NCBI GenBank assembly: GCA_035295225.1
Contig: DATGJI010000028.1
Span: 1-53,107 of the forward strand
Origin: Candidatus Eremiobacteraceae bacterium
Lineage (GTDB): Bacteria > Vulcanimicrobiota > Vulcanimicrobiia > Eremiobacterales > Eremiobacteraceae
Length of the DNA: 53,107 nt
Direction of reading: 5' to 3'
Shown: piece by piece, positions 42,518-51,438 of the stretch
How positions within the stretch are numbered: the stretch's first letter is position 1
Layout of the letters: each line of letters opens with the position of its first letter
Notes under the pieces: model-generated
Told to the model about the DNA's origin: nothing
Seen by the model: only the letters and a program-made list of their open reading frames with translations
The model's database searches: none
Made by a program: the position numbers and the translations under genes

Positions 42518-43876
42518 ATGAGCAAGAAGACCGGTATCGCCGCGATCTTGATGGCGTTTGGGCTGCTTGTCAGTGTCGGATTGTATGCCAAGACTCAAGC
42601 CGCACGCGCCGACGGGGGTGCGAGCGCCGACGCCTCTTGCATCTCGACGAATCCGTGCCTCGGCGAAAACAACACCTCGTCGGGTCCGGGAGTGAAGAGC
42701 TCGAGCAGCAGAGGAAATGGGTTGATCGCCACGACCAAAGCCACCGGGTCTACTTCTTTGAACGGGCGCAGCGCGCTGCTCGGAGAGGATCTCCAAACCG
42801 CGAGCGGAGCCGGATTGTTCAACTTCGGCGTCAGCGGCACGTCGACCAACGGCACCGGCGTGATGGGATCAGGCGCGATCGGCGTGATGGGTTCTACGCC
42901 CAATGCCACCGGCGGCATCGGCTTTTTGGCAAAGACCCTCGATAACAACAATACGGGGGCAATCCTCTTCGAGGGGCTCGACTATACCAGTCCTGTTTTT
43001 TCGGTGGATACGAACGGCGGAGCCCAGTTCGGCGACACGAGGCCTGGATACGCGACCGGAAGTGTAACCGTCACGGCGTACGCAGGGAACAATACGCCGA
43101 TGTTCGCAGCGAAAACTGGAAACGGCACGATCTTCCAGGTCCTCTCAGGCGGCGCGGTAGAAGTCCCCGGTTCCATATTCGTGAACTCTATCGGGAGCTA
43201 CGGCTCAAGTCCGGTTACGTTTACGTCGGCAACCACGTTCAACGATGGTCTCCAATCATACGGCCTGGATGCAACCAATAATGGCGTGAGTTCGACGCAA
43301 GACGGCACGTTCTCGGGGCCGAATATTTTGGCGTCCGATGCTTCGGGCGTGGTCTGGCTGTATCAAGGTTACAGCACGACAGCCGGAAAGTACACGATCC
43401 AAATGGGCGACAGCGGATCGATATACGCGAGAATATTCATCACGACGGGCGCCTCGAAAGTCGCGCAGCAGACATCGGCCGGCACGCGCGTCGATACCTA
43501 CGCGCCGCAAGCCGCACAGCCGAGTCTAGAGGATTTCGGTGAGGCGCAACTCGACGGAGGCGTCGCAGACATCCCTCTCGATCCGCGATTTGCGGCAGCG
43601 ATGGATACCACGACGAGATATTTCGTCACGCTGACCCCGGAAGGCGATTGCCGCGGTCTGTACGTGGCGCGACGCGACGCGTCCGGTTTCATCGTGCGCG
43701 AGCTGCAGGGCGGCCGATCGTCGATTGCATTCACCTACCGAATCGTTGCAAAGCCGCTGGGCAACGATTCGCCTCGTCTGGCGCCGTCAGCTCTGCCGTA
43801 CGGCTTCGATCACAAAGTTCCGCCGCCCGCGATCCGTTTTCCGGCGCGTTCGCCGCGGCGAGCGCCGCAAACGTAA
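42518..43876 (+). CDS. Secreted GVxG-repeat protein, paralogue B
   Basis: 452 residues from ATG 42518 (GGGGAG 6 bases upstream). Signal peptide (TGIAAILMAFGLLVSVGLYAKTQAARA). Cys motif CISTNPCLGENNTSSGPGVK, then a shorter repeat stretch (GVSGTSTNGTGVMGSGAIGVMGS). A long middle domain unlike paralogue A (about 150-340) is rich in Asn, Thr and Gly. The C-terminal module (about 345-430) has QPSLEDFGEAQLDGG, PLDPRFAAAMD, FVTLTPEGDCRGLYV and SSIAFTYRIVAKP. The conserved ends with a replaced centre suggest module swapping. Probably extracellular; function unknown. Confidence 0.82.
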   Translation: MSKKTGIAAILMAFGLLVSVGLYAKTQAARADGGASADASCISTNPCLGENNTSSGPGVKSSSSRGNGLIATTKATGSTSLNGRSALLGEDLQTASGAGLFNFGVSGTSTNGTGVMGSGAIGVMGSTPNATGGIGFLAKTLDNNNTGAILFEGLDYTSPVFSVDTNGGAQFGDTRPGYATGSVTVTAYAGNNTPMFAAKTGNGTIFQVLSGGAVEVPGSIFVNSIGSYGSSPVTFTSATTFNDGLQSYGLDATNNGVSSTQDGTFSGPNILASDASGVVWLYQGYSTTAGKYTIQMGDSGSIYARIFITTGASKVAQQTSAGTRVDTYAPQAAQPSLEDFGEAQLDGGVADIPLDPRFAAAMDTTTRYFVTLTPEGDCRGLYVARRDASGFIVRELQGGRSSIAFTYRIVAKPLGNDSPRLAPSALPYGFDHKVPPPAIRFPARSPRRAPQT

Positions 43877-43934
43877 CACACGCCGGCGCAGGCTGCCCTG
43901 ACGTCGTCGCCGCACCGATGCGAGACTTTGCAGT

Positions 43935-46175
43935 TTAGTTTTGAATACCCGCGTGAAGAATATACTTGAAGATGAAGCGGCTCAGCGTCTGCGTCGCGGC
44001 GGGCGTGCCGTACGCGACGTAAAGCTCGTCGCCGTTGACGAACTTGTCGTGATAGCTCACGGCGAGGTTGACGCCGGGAACGGTCGTCAATCCGTTGACG
44101 CCGCCGGTGATCGATCGCAGCTCCAGCGCGACATTTGACTCCGGCCCAAGATTGTCGCCGAGGGAGATCAGGCGAAGCCATTGCGAGTTCAACGTACCGT
44201 CGGATATCGTTCGTCCATAGGTACCCGCAAACTGCGTCGCGATCGAGAATCGCGAGCCGAGCGGCCGCGACGCCGAGAGCGAATACTGCTGAAGAAACGT
44301 TCCGCCGAATGGTCCTTCCGAATAGTTGAAATCGACCGGCGACTGCGTTCGGTCGCGGTAGCCCAGACTCGCGGCAAACTGGTTGAATCGATCCGTGCGA
44401 CCGCAATAGTAGTTCGGAAATCCGGAGTAGGTCGTGCGAACAAGCGATGCATCCCCGCAGCCGAGCGGTCCGGGCGCTTGCGTCGAATAATCGCGCAGGT
44501 CGCCGTCGTGCGGCCCAATCGAAATGCTAAGCTGGTCCTTCAACGAAGCCTTGAAAGTCGCGACCGCGTCCTCTTGATGCACCGCACCGGACTCATCGAA
44601 GAAGCGATCCCATGCCAAAGACAGTTGATAGCTCTTCAACCCCGGCGTACTGCCGCTGAAATTCGGATTAAACGCGAAGCCCCTCGTATCCGAAATAGAC
44701 GTGAAGCCATCGATCGGATCGTAGTTCGGCGTCACGTCTATGTAGTCCATGAAGAAGTTGTGATTGGGTTTCAATATGTCTTGCCAAAAGCTGAGGGCCC
44801 GCGCCGAGCCGGGATCGGGCACCCACGACCCGCTTTCGAACCCCTCGTCGATACCGCCGTTCCACCCGCTGCGCAGATTGTGGAATTGCGTGCCCACCTC
44901 GGCCGTCGCATCGCCGCCGGCCACGCTATGGTGGGCGACGACGCCGTCGCTCCAATAGGAGAAGGTTTGGTCGGGCAACGCATGAGTGTAGCCGTATGCG
45001 ATATCGTCGAACTCGTTGACGGACGTCTGGTCGTACCCCCGAAACGAGAGAACACCGAACGATTGATCGCCGAACGACCCCTCGAGCTTCATCCCGCGGT
45101 CGAACGGTCCGATCGACGGCGAATAGAAGATCTCATTGTTGGGCTGCGCCACGCCCGCCGAAGGCGAGACCGGAGTGAGAAACGTCGCGCCCTGCGCGAA
45201 AAACGGACGGTACTCCACAAGCGGCCGTTTGAATTCCTGGGGCGCGATCGTCTGCTGATCGACTTCAACGTTTGAGAAATCCGGATCGGCGGTCGCGACG
45301 AAATGAATCGTGTCGGTCAATGCGTAGCTAAGATCAGCTCCAAGCGATCGGACCTGTTCCGATGCAAACGTGCCGTTCGCCTGCGCGAAGAGACTTCGAT
45401 CGCCGCCCGCGCTCGCGAGCGCATAGACGTCCGCACGCGCGCGCTCGCGAAGACTTCGCCCCGAATATCCGTTTCCCGCGATGCCCGAAATGCGCGGCCA
45501 GAATTGCGCGTCGCTGAATTGCGGCCACTGAGGAATCGCCGCATCTTGCATAGTCCCATCGAAGGCCCAGGTGTAGTGCTCGCCGCTCGCCGCAACACCG
45601 CGCACGAAGTTGAAACGCCACGTCTGCGTCGATCCCGCTCCGCGATGAAGCGCGTCGAGCGGGATCGTCATCACGGCGATCCACGCACCTTTTTCGACCC
45701 GCGCAGCCGCGCGCCACACGGGCGAGTACCGCGTGCTTTCGCTGGCTTGCTGGTAGCGCGTTCCGCGGGGCGTCGTTTCGAAATAGTAGACCGTCGATGC
45801 GTTGCCGCTCGTGTCGATGCCGATGCCGACGAAATCATCGAGCCCGAACCCGACGTTATTGGTCGTCTGGTTCGCGACGATCGGGACGTCAGGCTGCTGC
45901 ACCTTGAACGCAACGTAGAGATTCCGCTCATCGTGGAGCAAGTACGCCGCCGTGCCCAGCGGAGCGGCCATTCGCGTCGTGATGTCTTCGAATGGACGCG
46001 TTCCGTCCGTGATGATTCCGCGGGTCCAATCCGAGTCGGAGAGCGAGGTGTCCGAGCCGAGCGCGTGATCCGTCATCACAGCGAGATACGTTTTTGACGG
46101 TGCTGCCGCTTTCGTGATACTGGTACCCGAGCATATGATAAGGACGGTCAAGACGGTGAGAAGCGCGCTCTTCAT
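43935..46175 (-). CDS. CBM9-like/DUF5916 outer-membrane protein
   Basis: 746 residues. Signal peptide (SALLTVLTVLIICSGTSITKA). The N-terminal CBM9-type beta-sandwich spans about 40-215 (DSDWTRGIITDGTRPF; AAYLLHDERNLYVAFKVQQPD; DDFVGIGIDTSG; WIAVMTIPLDAL). The remainder is a predicted beta-barrel of the DUF5916 group, with DPDFSNVEVDQQTIAPQEF and EYRPFFAQGATFL as hallmarks, ending in alternating strands and a terminal QN rather than Phe. DUF5916 proteins are found in diderms and often go with polysaccharide or metabolite handling, but no activity is proven. Probably located in the outer membrane. Confidence 0.83.
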   Translation of the reverse strand: MKSALLTVLTVLIICSGTSITKAAAPSKTYLAVMTDHALGSDTSLSDSDWTRGIITDGTRPFEDITTRMAAPLGTAAYLLHDERNLYVAFKVQQPDVPIVANQTTNNVGFGLDDFVGIGIDTSGNASTVYYFETTPRGTRYQQASESTRYSPVWRAAARVEKGAWIAVMTIPLDALHRGAGSTQTWRFNFVRGVAASGEHYTWAFDGTMQDAAIPQWPQFSDAQFWPRISGIAGNGYSGRSLRERARADVYALASAGGDRSLFAQANGTFASEQVRSLGADLSYALTDTIHFVATADPDFSNVEVDQQTIAPQEFKRPLVEYRPFFAQGATFLTPVSPSAGVAQPNNEIFYSPSIGPFDRGMKLEGSFGDQSFGVLSFRGYDQTSVNEFDDIAYGYTHALPDQTFSYWSDGVVAHHSVAGGDATAEVGTQFHNLRSGWNGGIDEGFESGSWVPDPGSARALSFWQDILKPNHNFFMDYIDVTPNYDPIDGFTSISDTRGFAFNPNFSGSTPGLKSYQLSLAWDRFFDESGAVHQEDAVATFKASLKDQLSISIGPHDGDLRDYSTQAPGPLGCGDASLVRTTYSGFPNYYCGRTDRFNQFAASLGYRDRTQSPVDFNYSEGPFGGTFLQQYSLSASRPLGSRFSIATQFAGTYGRTISDGTLNSQWLRLISLGDNLGPESNVALELRSITGGVNGLTTVPGVNLAVSYHDKFVNGDELYVAYGTPAATQTLSRFIFKYILHAGIQN

Positions 46176-46206
46176 CGCCTGTATCTTACGGTAGGCTCAG
46201 CGTGCG

Positions 46207-46243
46207 CCGCAACGGTCCCCGTGACGACAGGGACGCATTGCGG
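46207..46243 (-). terminator. Hairpin after the response-regulator gene
   Basis: CCGCAA pairs with TTGCGG, and inside it TCCC with GGGA, separated by an internal loop. It lies 15 bases after the response-regulator stop and before the DUF5916 gene on the same strand. There is no T tract, so termination is uncertain. Confidence 0.3.
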
Positions 46244-46257
46244 GATAAAACGCTGCG

Positions 46258-46962
46258 CTATTCAGGTTCGAGCAGTGTGTTCACGTTTTCCCGAAACGTG
46301 CGGCTCGAGTTGAGCCGCGTTCCGTCTTCCATGATCACCACGTATTCGCCGTGAGACCATGGTTCCAACTCCCGCACGAGTGAATCGTTCACCGCGTAAG
46401 AGCGATGAATGCGCGTGAATCCGCGGTCGCGCACCCGCTCGCAAAAACTCGCCATCGTCGAGCGCAGCTTCATAGTCGTCGTGCGCAAGTGCAGCGTTAG
46501 ATTGTTGCCTTGCGCCTCGATCCACAAGATCTCCGACGGCACAAGCGAGACGGTCCGCCCATCCGTCTGACGCACCGCGAGCCGCTCGGCGGATCCGCTC
46601 GCGAGCCGTTCGCGCGCGCGACTCAGGGCCTTGGCAAATCGCGACGCCGTGAACGGTTTGAGCAAATAGTCCGCTGCACCGACATCGAAAGCGTCGACGC
46701 CAAACGTGCTGTGTGCCGTGACGAAGATGACCGCCGGCTTACCTCGCTGCGAGGTCTGCGCTCGAAGCATTTCGATGGGCGATCCGCCCGGCATCTGAAT
46801 ATCCAAGAAGACGATGTCGGGCGCGAGGCGCACGATCTCCACGCGCGCGGATTGCGCGGTATCGCATTCTCCGACGATCGTCAGGTCTTCGTAGCGCGCG
46901 ACGAGCTGCCGCAATCGCAGTCGCGCGCTTTGCTCGTCGTCGACGATGAGCACCCGCGTCAT
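46258..46962 (-). CDS. LytTR-type response regulator
   Basis: About 234 residues. Receiver domain (about 1-120) with VDDE acidic pair, phospho-acceptor Asp in DIVFLDIQMPGG, and the Lys of YLLKPF. The C-terminal LytTR DNA-binding domain (about 135-234) has ILWIEAQGNNLTLHL, STMASFCERVRDRGFTRIHRSYAVN and DGTRLNSSRTFREN. ATG 46962 overlaps the kinase stop (ATGA). LytTR regulators bind direct repeats ahead of targets, often cell-envelope or virulence genes. The neighbouring outer-membrane gene is a candidate target, which is only inferred. Confidence 0.93.
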   Translation of the reverse strand: MTRVLIVDDEQSARLRLRQLVARYEDLTIVGECDTAQSARVEIVRLAPDIVFLDIQMPGGSPIEMLRAQTSQRGKPAVIFVTAHSTFGVDAFDVGAADYLLKPFTASRFAKALSRARERLASGSAERLAVRQTDGRTVSLVPSEILWIEAQGNNLTLHLRTTTMKLRSTMASFCERVRDRGFTRIHRSYAVNDSLVRELEPWSHGEYVVIMEDGTRLNSSRTFRENVNTLLEPE

Positions 46963-48026
46963 ATCGCCGGCGCGACCGGTATCGCTAACGTGAGGCGCAT
47001 GCCACACGCGTGACGCGGGGCAATCGAAAGGCTTGCGCGCTGCCCGTAGAGCTCAGCGAGCCGCGCGCGCGTGTTTCCGATTCCGACGCCCTCCGGCAGC
47101 GCGACCGGATCGGTCGTCGTGCCATCGTCGCTGATCTCTATCTCAAGCATCGCTGCGTCGAGCCGGCACGCTACCTCAACCGTGATTCCGCCGTTCGTCT
47201 TCTCCAAGCCGTGCACGATCGCGTTTTCGACCAGCGGTTGCAGCGTGAACGTGGGGAAGGGAATCTCGAGGGCACGCGGTTCGGCCGAAATGTGCACGAC
47301 GAGGCGCTCGCCGTAGCGAAGCTTCATGATAAGCGCGTAGCGGTCGAGCAGATTCAGCTCCTCGCGGAGCGGAACCGTGGGACTATTCGATTTGCCCATC
47401 GCCGTGCGCAGTAGATCGGCCAGCGCGGCGATCATCTCTTCCGCGACGTTGACGTCGGTGTGCATGACGGCGCTGACGGCGTTCAGGGTGTTGAAGATGA
47501 AGTGCGGATGGAGCTGGCGTTGGAGCGCCTCGACGCGTAGGCGAGAGAGATCGGCTTCGAGACGCAACGCGCGCTCGATGCGTTCGTTGACGACCTGTAC
47601 CTGTGTTATCGCGAGGAGGATCGTCAGCACGACCGCGTAGAGGAGAAAGACGAAAAAGCCTTCTTGCAGCGTCGATGAAATGGTGAAGGGCCTGTTGAGA
47701 AAGTAGTTGCTCACGAGGGCGAACGCCGGCAGACCTAAGGCCCACACGCCGATGAGCGAGGCTAGATATACGGCAAGCGTGAGAATCAACGGACGCCGCG
47801 TCGGCGGAAACGCGTGCGCCACGTAGATGAGAATCGGCGAAAATACTCCGAGCGTGTACATCTGACCGAGCGATCCCACAAACTCCGGTAAGAACGCAGG
47901 GTGGCGCCCGTCGTACAGAGCTTCCATATAGACGTAAATCGAGATCAAGATCGGAAACGCCGTCCACGCAGCAGCGCAGACGAGAAGCCATCTCAGCAAC
48001 GTCCGGTTCGAACTCGCTCCGGTCAT
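46959..48026 (-). CDS. LytS/YpdA-type sensor histidine kinase
   Basis: 355 residues. Four membrane segments in the first about 155 residues (LLRWLLVCAAAWTAFPILISIYV; MYTLGVFSPILIYVAHAF; LILTLAVYLASLIGVWALGL; GFFVFLLYAVVLTILLAITQV) with no large external domain. The His_kinase domain follows with RQLHPHFIFNTLNAV (phospho-His), LQPLVENAIVHGLE (N box) and GVGIGNTRARLAELYG (G box). It presumably senses a membrane or intramembrane signal. Translationally coupled with the response regulator. The VOC gene ends only 15 bases upstream and may share the transcript. Confidence 0.93.
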   Translation of the reverse strand: MTGASSNRTLLRWLLVCAAAWTAFPILISIYVYMEALYDGRHPAFLPEFVGSLGQMYTLGVFSPILIYVAHAFPPTRRPLILTLAVYLASLIGVWALGLPAFALVSNYFLNRPFTISSTLQEGFFVFLLYAVVLTILLAITQVQVVNERIERALRLEADLSRLRVEALQRQLHPHFIFNTLNAVSAVMHTDVNVAEEMIAALADLLRTAMGKSNSPTVPLREELNLLDRYALIMKLRYGERLVVHISAEPRALEIPFPTFTLQPLVENAIVHGLEKTNGGITVEVACRLDAAMLEIEISDDGTTTDPVALPEGVGIGNTRARLAELYGQRASLSIAPRHACGMRLTLAIPVAPAI

Positions 48027-48041
48027 GTGTCGTGTAACCGC

Positions 48042-48815
48042 CTACGGTACGGGTTCTAAGATTCCAAACACCGCGCCCTTTGGGTCTTTCAGGATAGCGA
48101 AGCGGCAGACGCCCGGCACCGCAGTCGCGCCCATCACGACGCGCCCGCCGAGCCGCTTGACCTTTGTGACGAGTTTCGCGCAATCGGTCACCTGCCAATG
48201 CGTGACCCAGCTCGGCGGCAGACCCTTCATCGGGATCGGCCACATGCCGCATGCGGACTGCTTGCCGAGCTGAAACGTCGTGTACTTCTTTCCGCTGACG
48301 TCTTTGGCTGACCATTTCCAGCCAAAGACCTTTGCATAGAACTTGGCAGCGATGCCGGCTTTCGGCGTATTCAAGTCATGCCAACAGACGGCACCGGGGG
48401 TTTTGCTTATCGTCGCGCCTGCGTGCGATCCGGCTTGCCACAGCCCGATCGCGGCACCCGCCGGATCTTTGATGACCGCCATGCTGCCTTCTTTGACGTC
48501 TCTCGGTTGCACGATGATCTTGCCGCCGGCGGCGCGCGCCTTTTTCACGGTTGCGGCGACGTTCGCGACCGAAACGTATGGAAGCCACAAAGGGGTGACC
48601 TTGGCCGCGCGCTGATCTTCGGGCATCCCGTAGAGCACGCACACCTTCTTGCCTTTAACGCGCATCATTGCATAGTCGAAGCCGGGTCCCATTGGAAGAT
48701 CCTTCGCCGTCCAGCCGAAGATGGCCCGATAGAACTTCTTGGCACCCGCGAAGTCCGGCGTTCCAAGGTCGGTCCAGCACATTTCACCCGGCCTGTATTT
48801 CCTGATGATCTTCAC
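48042..48815 (-). CDS. Two-domain VOC (glyoxalase/bleomycin-resistance fold) protein
   Basis: 257 residues; GTG start with AAGGAG 9 bases upstream. Two VOC modules: about 8-125 (GEMCWTDLGTPDFAGAKKFYRAIFGW) and 140-255 (GAVCWHDLNTPKAGIAAKFYAKVFGW), each ending in a DP-x-GA-x-x-G-x-W/L block. Such tandem VOC proteins (27 kDa antigen Cfp30B-like) are common in actinobacteria and others, and their ligand is unknown. It is adjacent to the histidine kinase gene, and possibly in its operon. Confidence 0.88.
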   Translation of the reverse strand: MKIIRKYRPGEMCWTDLGTPDFAGAKKFYRAIFGWTAKDLPMGPGFDYAMMRVKGKKVCVLYGMPEDQRAAKVTPLWLPYVSVANVAATVKKARAAGGKIIVQPRDVKEGSMAVIKDPAGAAIGLWQAGSHAGATISKTPGAVCWHDLNTPKAGIAAKFYAKVFGWKWSAKDVSGKKYTTFQLGKQSACGMWPIPMKGLPPSWVTHWQVTDCAKLVTKVKRLGGRVVMGATAVPGVCRFAILKDPKGAVFGILEPVP

Positions 48816-48928
48816 GCGAAAAATCTCCTTGAGCTTCCAGAGACGAAGACGGATTCAAAGAAAAACGCTCAACTCTTTTCAGAGCGAGCGTCTGCGCGTG
48901 TGCTCTACGGGATCGCCGTCCGGCGTTG

Positions 48929-49333
48929 CTATTTTGTTTTCAGTGCAGTAAAAATGCCTGACGCACCTTCCGGAACCAGCGTGTCCGTCCACGTCCCTCG
49001 TATGATCCCATCCGATCCGAGCGTTCCTTTGAACGTCGCCTTTACATTGGGAACCGCGCCGTCGTGTTTTGCGACGCCATCCCAGTGCCACACGATGGTG
49101 TTGCCGTCGACTGCGCCGTCCGCCGATCCAAGGTAGCTGGGACCCGTGCACGAGCCGCTGATCCTGTTCTCGGAATCTTGCTTGAGCTTGCAGACGGGCG
49201 AGATGTTCATAGAACCGCTCGGCGTCGAAAGCGTGCCGGCAACCGACCACGTTCCGGAAAAATCCGCAGCGGCCGCGGCTAAGGGAATTGAAAGAATGCC
49301 GGCATATATCGCGACAGCAAGAAACCTCAACAT
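48929..49333 (-). CDS. Small exported beta-rich protein
   Basis: 134 residues; GGAGG 7 bases before the ATG. Signal peptide (FLAVAIYAGILSIPLAAAAA). The mature part reads as a small lipocalin-like or repeat-strand domain: FSGTWSVAGTLSTPSGSM, CKLKQDSENRISGSCTGP (two Cys), TIVWHWDG, ATFKGTLGSDGIIRGTWTD. Not a named family that I can identify. Similar G-T-W patterns occur in the exported protein at 52285-52839. Confidence 0.7.
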   Translation of the reverse strand: MLRFLAVAIYAGILSIPLAAAAADFSGTWSVAGTLSTPSGSMNISPVCKLKQDSENRISGSCTGPSYLGSADGAVDGNTIVWHWDGVAKHDGAVPNVKATFKGTLGSDGIIRGTWTDTLVPEGASGIFTALKTK

Positions 49334-49528
49334 AGATAACCTCCAATTCGTGCTCAGGGCAATCGTATGTTCGCCGTTGTCAGGGGCCTCTCGGCCTTAA
49401 ACCCGGTCCGAAAGCTGTCCTGTAGCCCTTGGGCCGGCATAGGACCCGTAGTGCGCCCCAAGAACGTTCTCACTTTCGCGGCGCCAATCGAAGTGCCGCG
49501 CGCTACTGAGATTGTGAGGAGAGAACGT

Positions 49529-49795
49529 ATGAGTTGGTTATCCTGGATCATCGTCGGTATAATCGGCGGGTGGCTCGGGCGGATGGTCGTCAAGGGCGAA
49601 GGCCCCGGAGGGCTGATCGGCGATCTGATCATCGGCATCATCGGCGCGATCATCGGCGGATGGGTATTCGGGTTTTTCGGGCACGCCGGTGTCACGGGCT
49701 TCAACCTCGGGAGCATCATCGTCGCATTTATCGGCAGCGTCATCCTCTTGCTGATCGTGCGCGCAGTATCCGGCCCGTCGAAGCGGCCGGTGTAG
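49529..49795 (+). CDS. GlsB/YeaQ/YmgE family small membrane protein
   Basis: 88 residues; strong ribosome site (AGGAGAG, 6 bases before ATG 49529). Three hydrophobic glycine-rich segments match the family: WLSWIIVGIIGGWLGRMVV, LIGDLIIGIIGAIIGGWVFGFFG and IIVAFIGSVILLLIVRAV. Sometimes labelled transglycosylase-associated protein, but no enzymatic role is shown; members are stress-induced in several bacteria. Followed by a strong terminator, so monocistronic. Confidence 0.93.
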   Translation: MSWLSWIIVGIIGGWLGRMVVKGEGPGGLIGDLIIGIIGAIIGGWVFGFFGHAGVTGFNLGSIIVAFIGSVILLLIVRAVSGPSKRPV

Positions 49796-49821
49796 AAGCA
49801 GCTTTGTCGTAATAATCCGTG

Positions 49822-49851
49822 GGCCCATGGACGATCATCCATGGGCCTTTT
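49822..49851 (+). terminator. Strong intrinsic terminator after the GlsB-like gene
   Basis: Perfect 10-base stem GGCCCATGGA/TCCATGGGCC around a 6-base loop, followed by TTTT, 26 bases after the stop codon. Confidence 0.9.
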
Positions 49852-49875
49852 CGTTGAAGAGGGTTTGCTCGCTCT

Positions 49876-50811
49876 ATGACTGTCGATGACGAAAAAAATA
49901 ACGCTGCTGGTCCGTGGCACGCCCTTGACGTGTCGCGATGGTCGGCGACGAAGCAATCCTTGCATCTCTACTCGCAAATGCTGGGTAAAATACGTCTCGC
50001 GCTCTCACCACCCCAACCGAACTGGATGTTCACTCCGCTCTATCTCACTCCACGCGGGCTGACGACGGGCTCCGTCCCTTGCCGAGATGCCTCCATCGAA
50101 GGCCTGCTGGACGTCTTTGACTCGAGCATCTCGATTTTCAAGAGCGACGGCCGTTCTCAAAAAATCCCGTTTCTGCCCGTTCGCACGGTCGCCGAAGTCT
50201 ACGCGGATCTCTCCGGCGCGCTCGACAAGCTCGACATACCCTGTTCTATCTCGCCCGTTCCACAAGAAATTCCGGACACGACGCCGCTTCACACGGATCG
50301 ACGGTCGCGCGATTACGATCCGGCAGCGGTGCAGCGTTGGTTCCAGACTTGCACGGCCATTGCGGGCATTTTCGATCGCTGGCGGAGCCGCTTCTTCGGC
50401 CGCTCCGGCGTTCAGTTGTGGTGGGGAGCGTTCGATCTCGCGCTGATCCTATTCAACGGAAAACGCGTCGCGGCGCCTACCGATCGCGGCTATATCATGA
50501 AGTACGATCTCGATGCAGAGTTGATGAATGTCGGCCTCTATCTTGGGGATGAACAGAACGGCCCGCTCTTTTATGGCTACATCTATCCGGAGCCGAAAGG
50601 TGCGGAAGCGACCACTCTCGAGCCGAAGGGATCAGCTTGGTCCGGCCAGCTTCACGAGTGGGTGCTTGCCTACGACGAGGTGCGCCGGTCGAAAGACCCG
50701 GCCGCCGCGTTGACAACGTTTCTCGATTCGATCTATCTTCAATGCTTCAAGGTCGCAGGTTGGGACCGCGCAGCTTTGACGTACGACCTGCCGAAGCTGC
50801 ACCAATCCTAG
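49876..50811 (+). CDS. DUF5996 family protein
   Basis: 311 residues starting 25 bases after the preceding terminator. Family features: WHALDVSRWSATKQSLHLYSQMLGKIRLALSPPQPNWMFTPLYLTPRGLTTG at the N terminus, a middle with RTVAEVYADLSGALDKL, then QLWWGAFDLALILFNG and the C-terminal AWSGQLHEWVLAYDEVRRSKDPAAALTTFLDS. No catalytic function is known for DUF5996. No signal peptide, so cytoplasmic. The small secreted protein follows after 29 bases. Confidence 0.88.
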   Translation: MTVDDEKNNAAGPWHALDVSRWSATKQSLHLYSQMLGKIRLALSPPQPNWMFTPLYLTPRGLTTGSVPCRDASIEGLLDVFDSSISIFKSDGRSQKIPFLPVRTVAEVYADLSGALDKLDIPCSISPVPQEIPDTTPLHTDRRSRDYDPAAVQRWFQTCTAIAGIFDRWRSRFFGRSGVQLWWGAFDLALILFNGKRVAAPTDRGYIMKYDLDAELMNVGLYLGDEQNGPLFYGYIYPEPKGAEATTLEPKGSAWSGQLHEWVLAYDEVRRSKDPAAALTTFLDSIYLQCFKVAGWDRAALTYDLPKLHQS

Positions 50812-50840
50812 TGCAAGTTTCTTTATCTCAAGGAGCATCA

Positions 50841-51233
50841 ATGAAGTCGATATTCGTCCTACTTATCACGCTGGGTTCCGTGATCGGCGCCGGGTTGAAC
50901 GCGGCTGCAGACGCCGGGTCAACGGCGGACATCGCGGCTGTGACGAAAGCGGTTCACCAACGCGACGCAAGCATGCTAGTAGATGAGACGCACGTCGTCG
51001 GTGACTACGCGTTGCTGCAATGGCACTGGAATCCTGAAGGCCACGGTTACTTAGCATTCAAGCGCGTTTCTGGCGAATCGTGGAAGCAAATCGCACATGG
51101 GGGTAGCGAAGGTGCTCTCGGCGTGAAGGGCAACGGAGCGAAGAGCACTCTTATGAAGAGCGGTGTGCCAACTTCGATTGTGACGAGGCTCTGTTCGGAT
51201 TGGAAGGGCACATCGCCGTGCCCGGATTACTAA
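50841..51233 (+). CDS. Small exported protein of unknown function
   Basis: 130 residues; AAGGAG 5 bases before ATG 50841. Signal peptide (MKSIFVLLITLGSVIGAGLNAAADA). The mature part contains DYALLQWHWNPEGHGYLAFKRVSGESWKQIAHGGS, the pattern of a short NTF2/DUF4878-like regulatory-domain strand pair, and ends with two Cys (LCSDW and SPCPDY), likely a disulfide. Function unknown. Possibly co-transcribed with the DUF5996 gene. Confidence 0.7.
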   Translation: MKSIFVLLITLGSVIGAGLNAAADAGSTADIAAVTKAVHQRDASMLVDETHVVGDYALLQWHWNPEGHGYLAFKRVSGESWKQIAHGGSEGALGVKGNGAKSTLMKSGVPTSIVTRLCSDWKGTSPCPDY

Positions 51234-51438
51234 AACGAGATAACCCGCTCGGCGGGACGAAACAGGATTAGAACGCGCCAGACCGCAACGAGAGAGACGG
51301 CGTGGCCCTGCCATACAACGCTGGAGGACGTACGAGTTCGCATCCAGTGGGTATGGCTATGATAGCGTCTTGACGGAATCGGCATGCGCTTGCTTGCCAG
51401 ACATCTGAATACGTTTTTGCAGAAGGAGATACGTTTCA

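Noticed and set aside
44181-45275. 364-codon plus-strand frame opposite the DUF5916 gene
   Set aside because: It is Arg/Val/Ala-rich with no domain or ribosome site, while the opposite strand encodes a coherent signal peptide, CBM9 and barrel.
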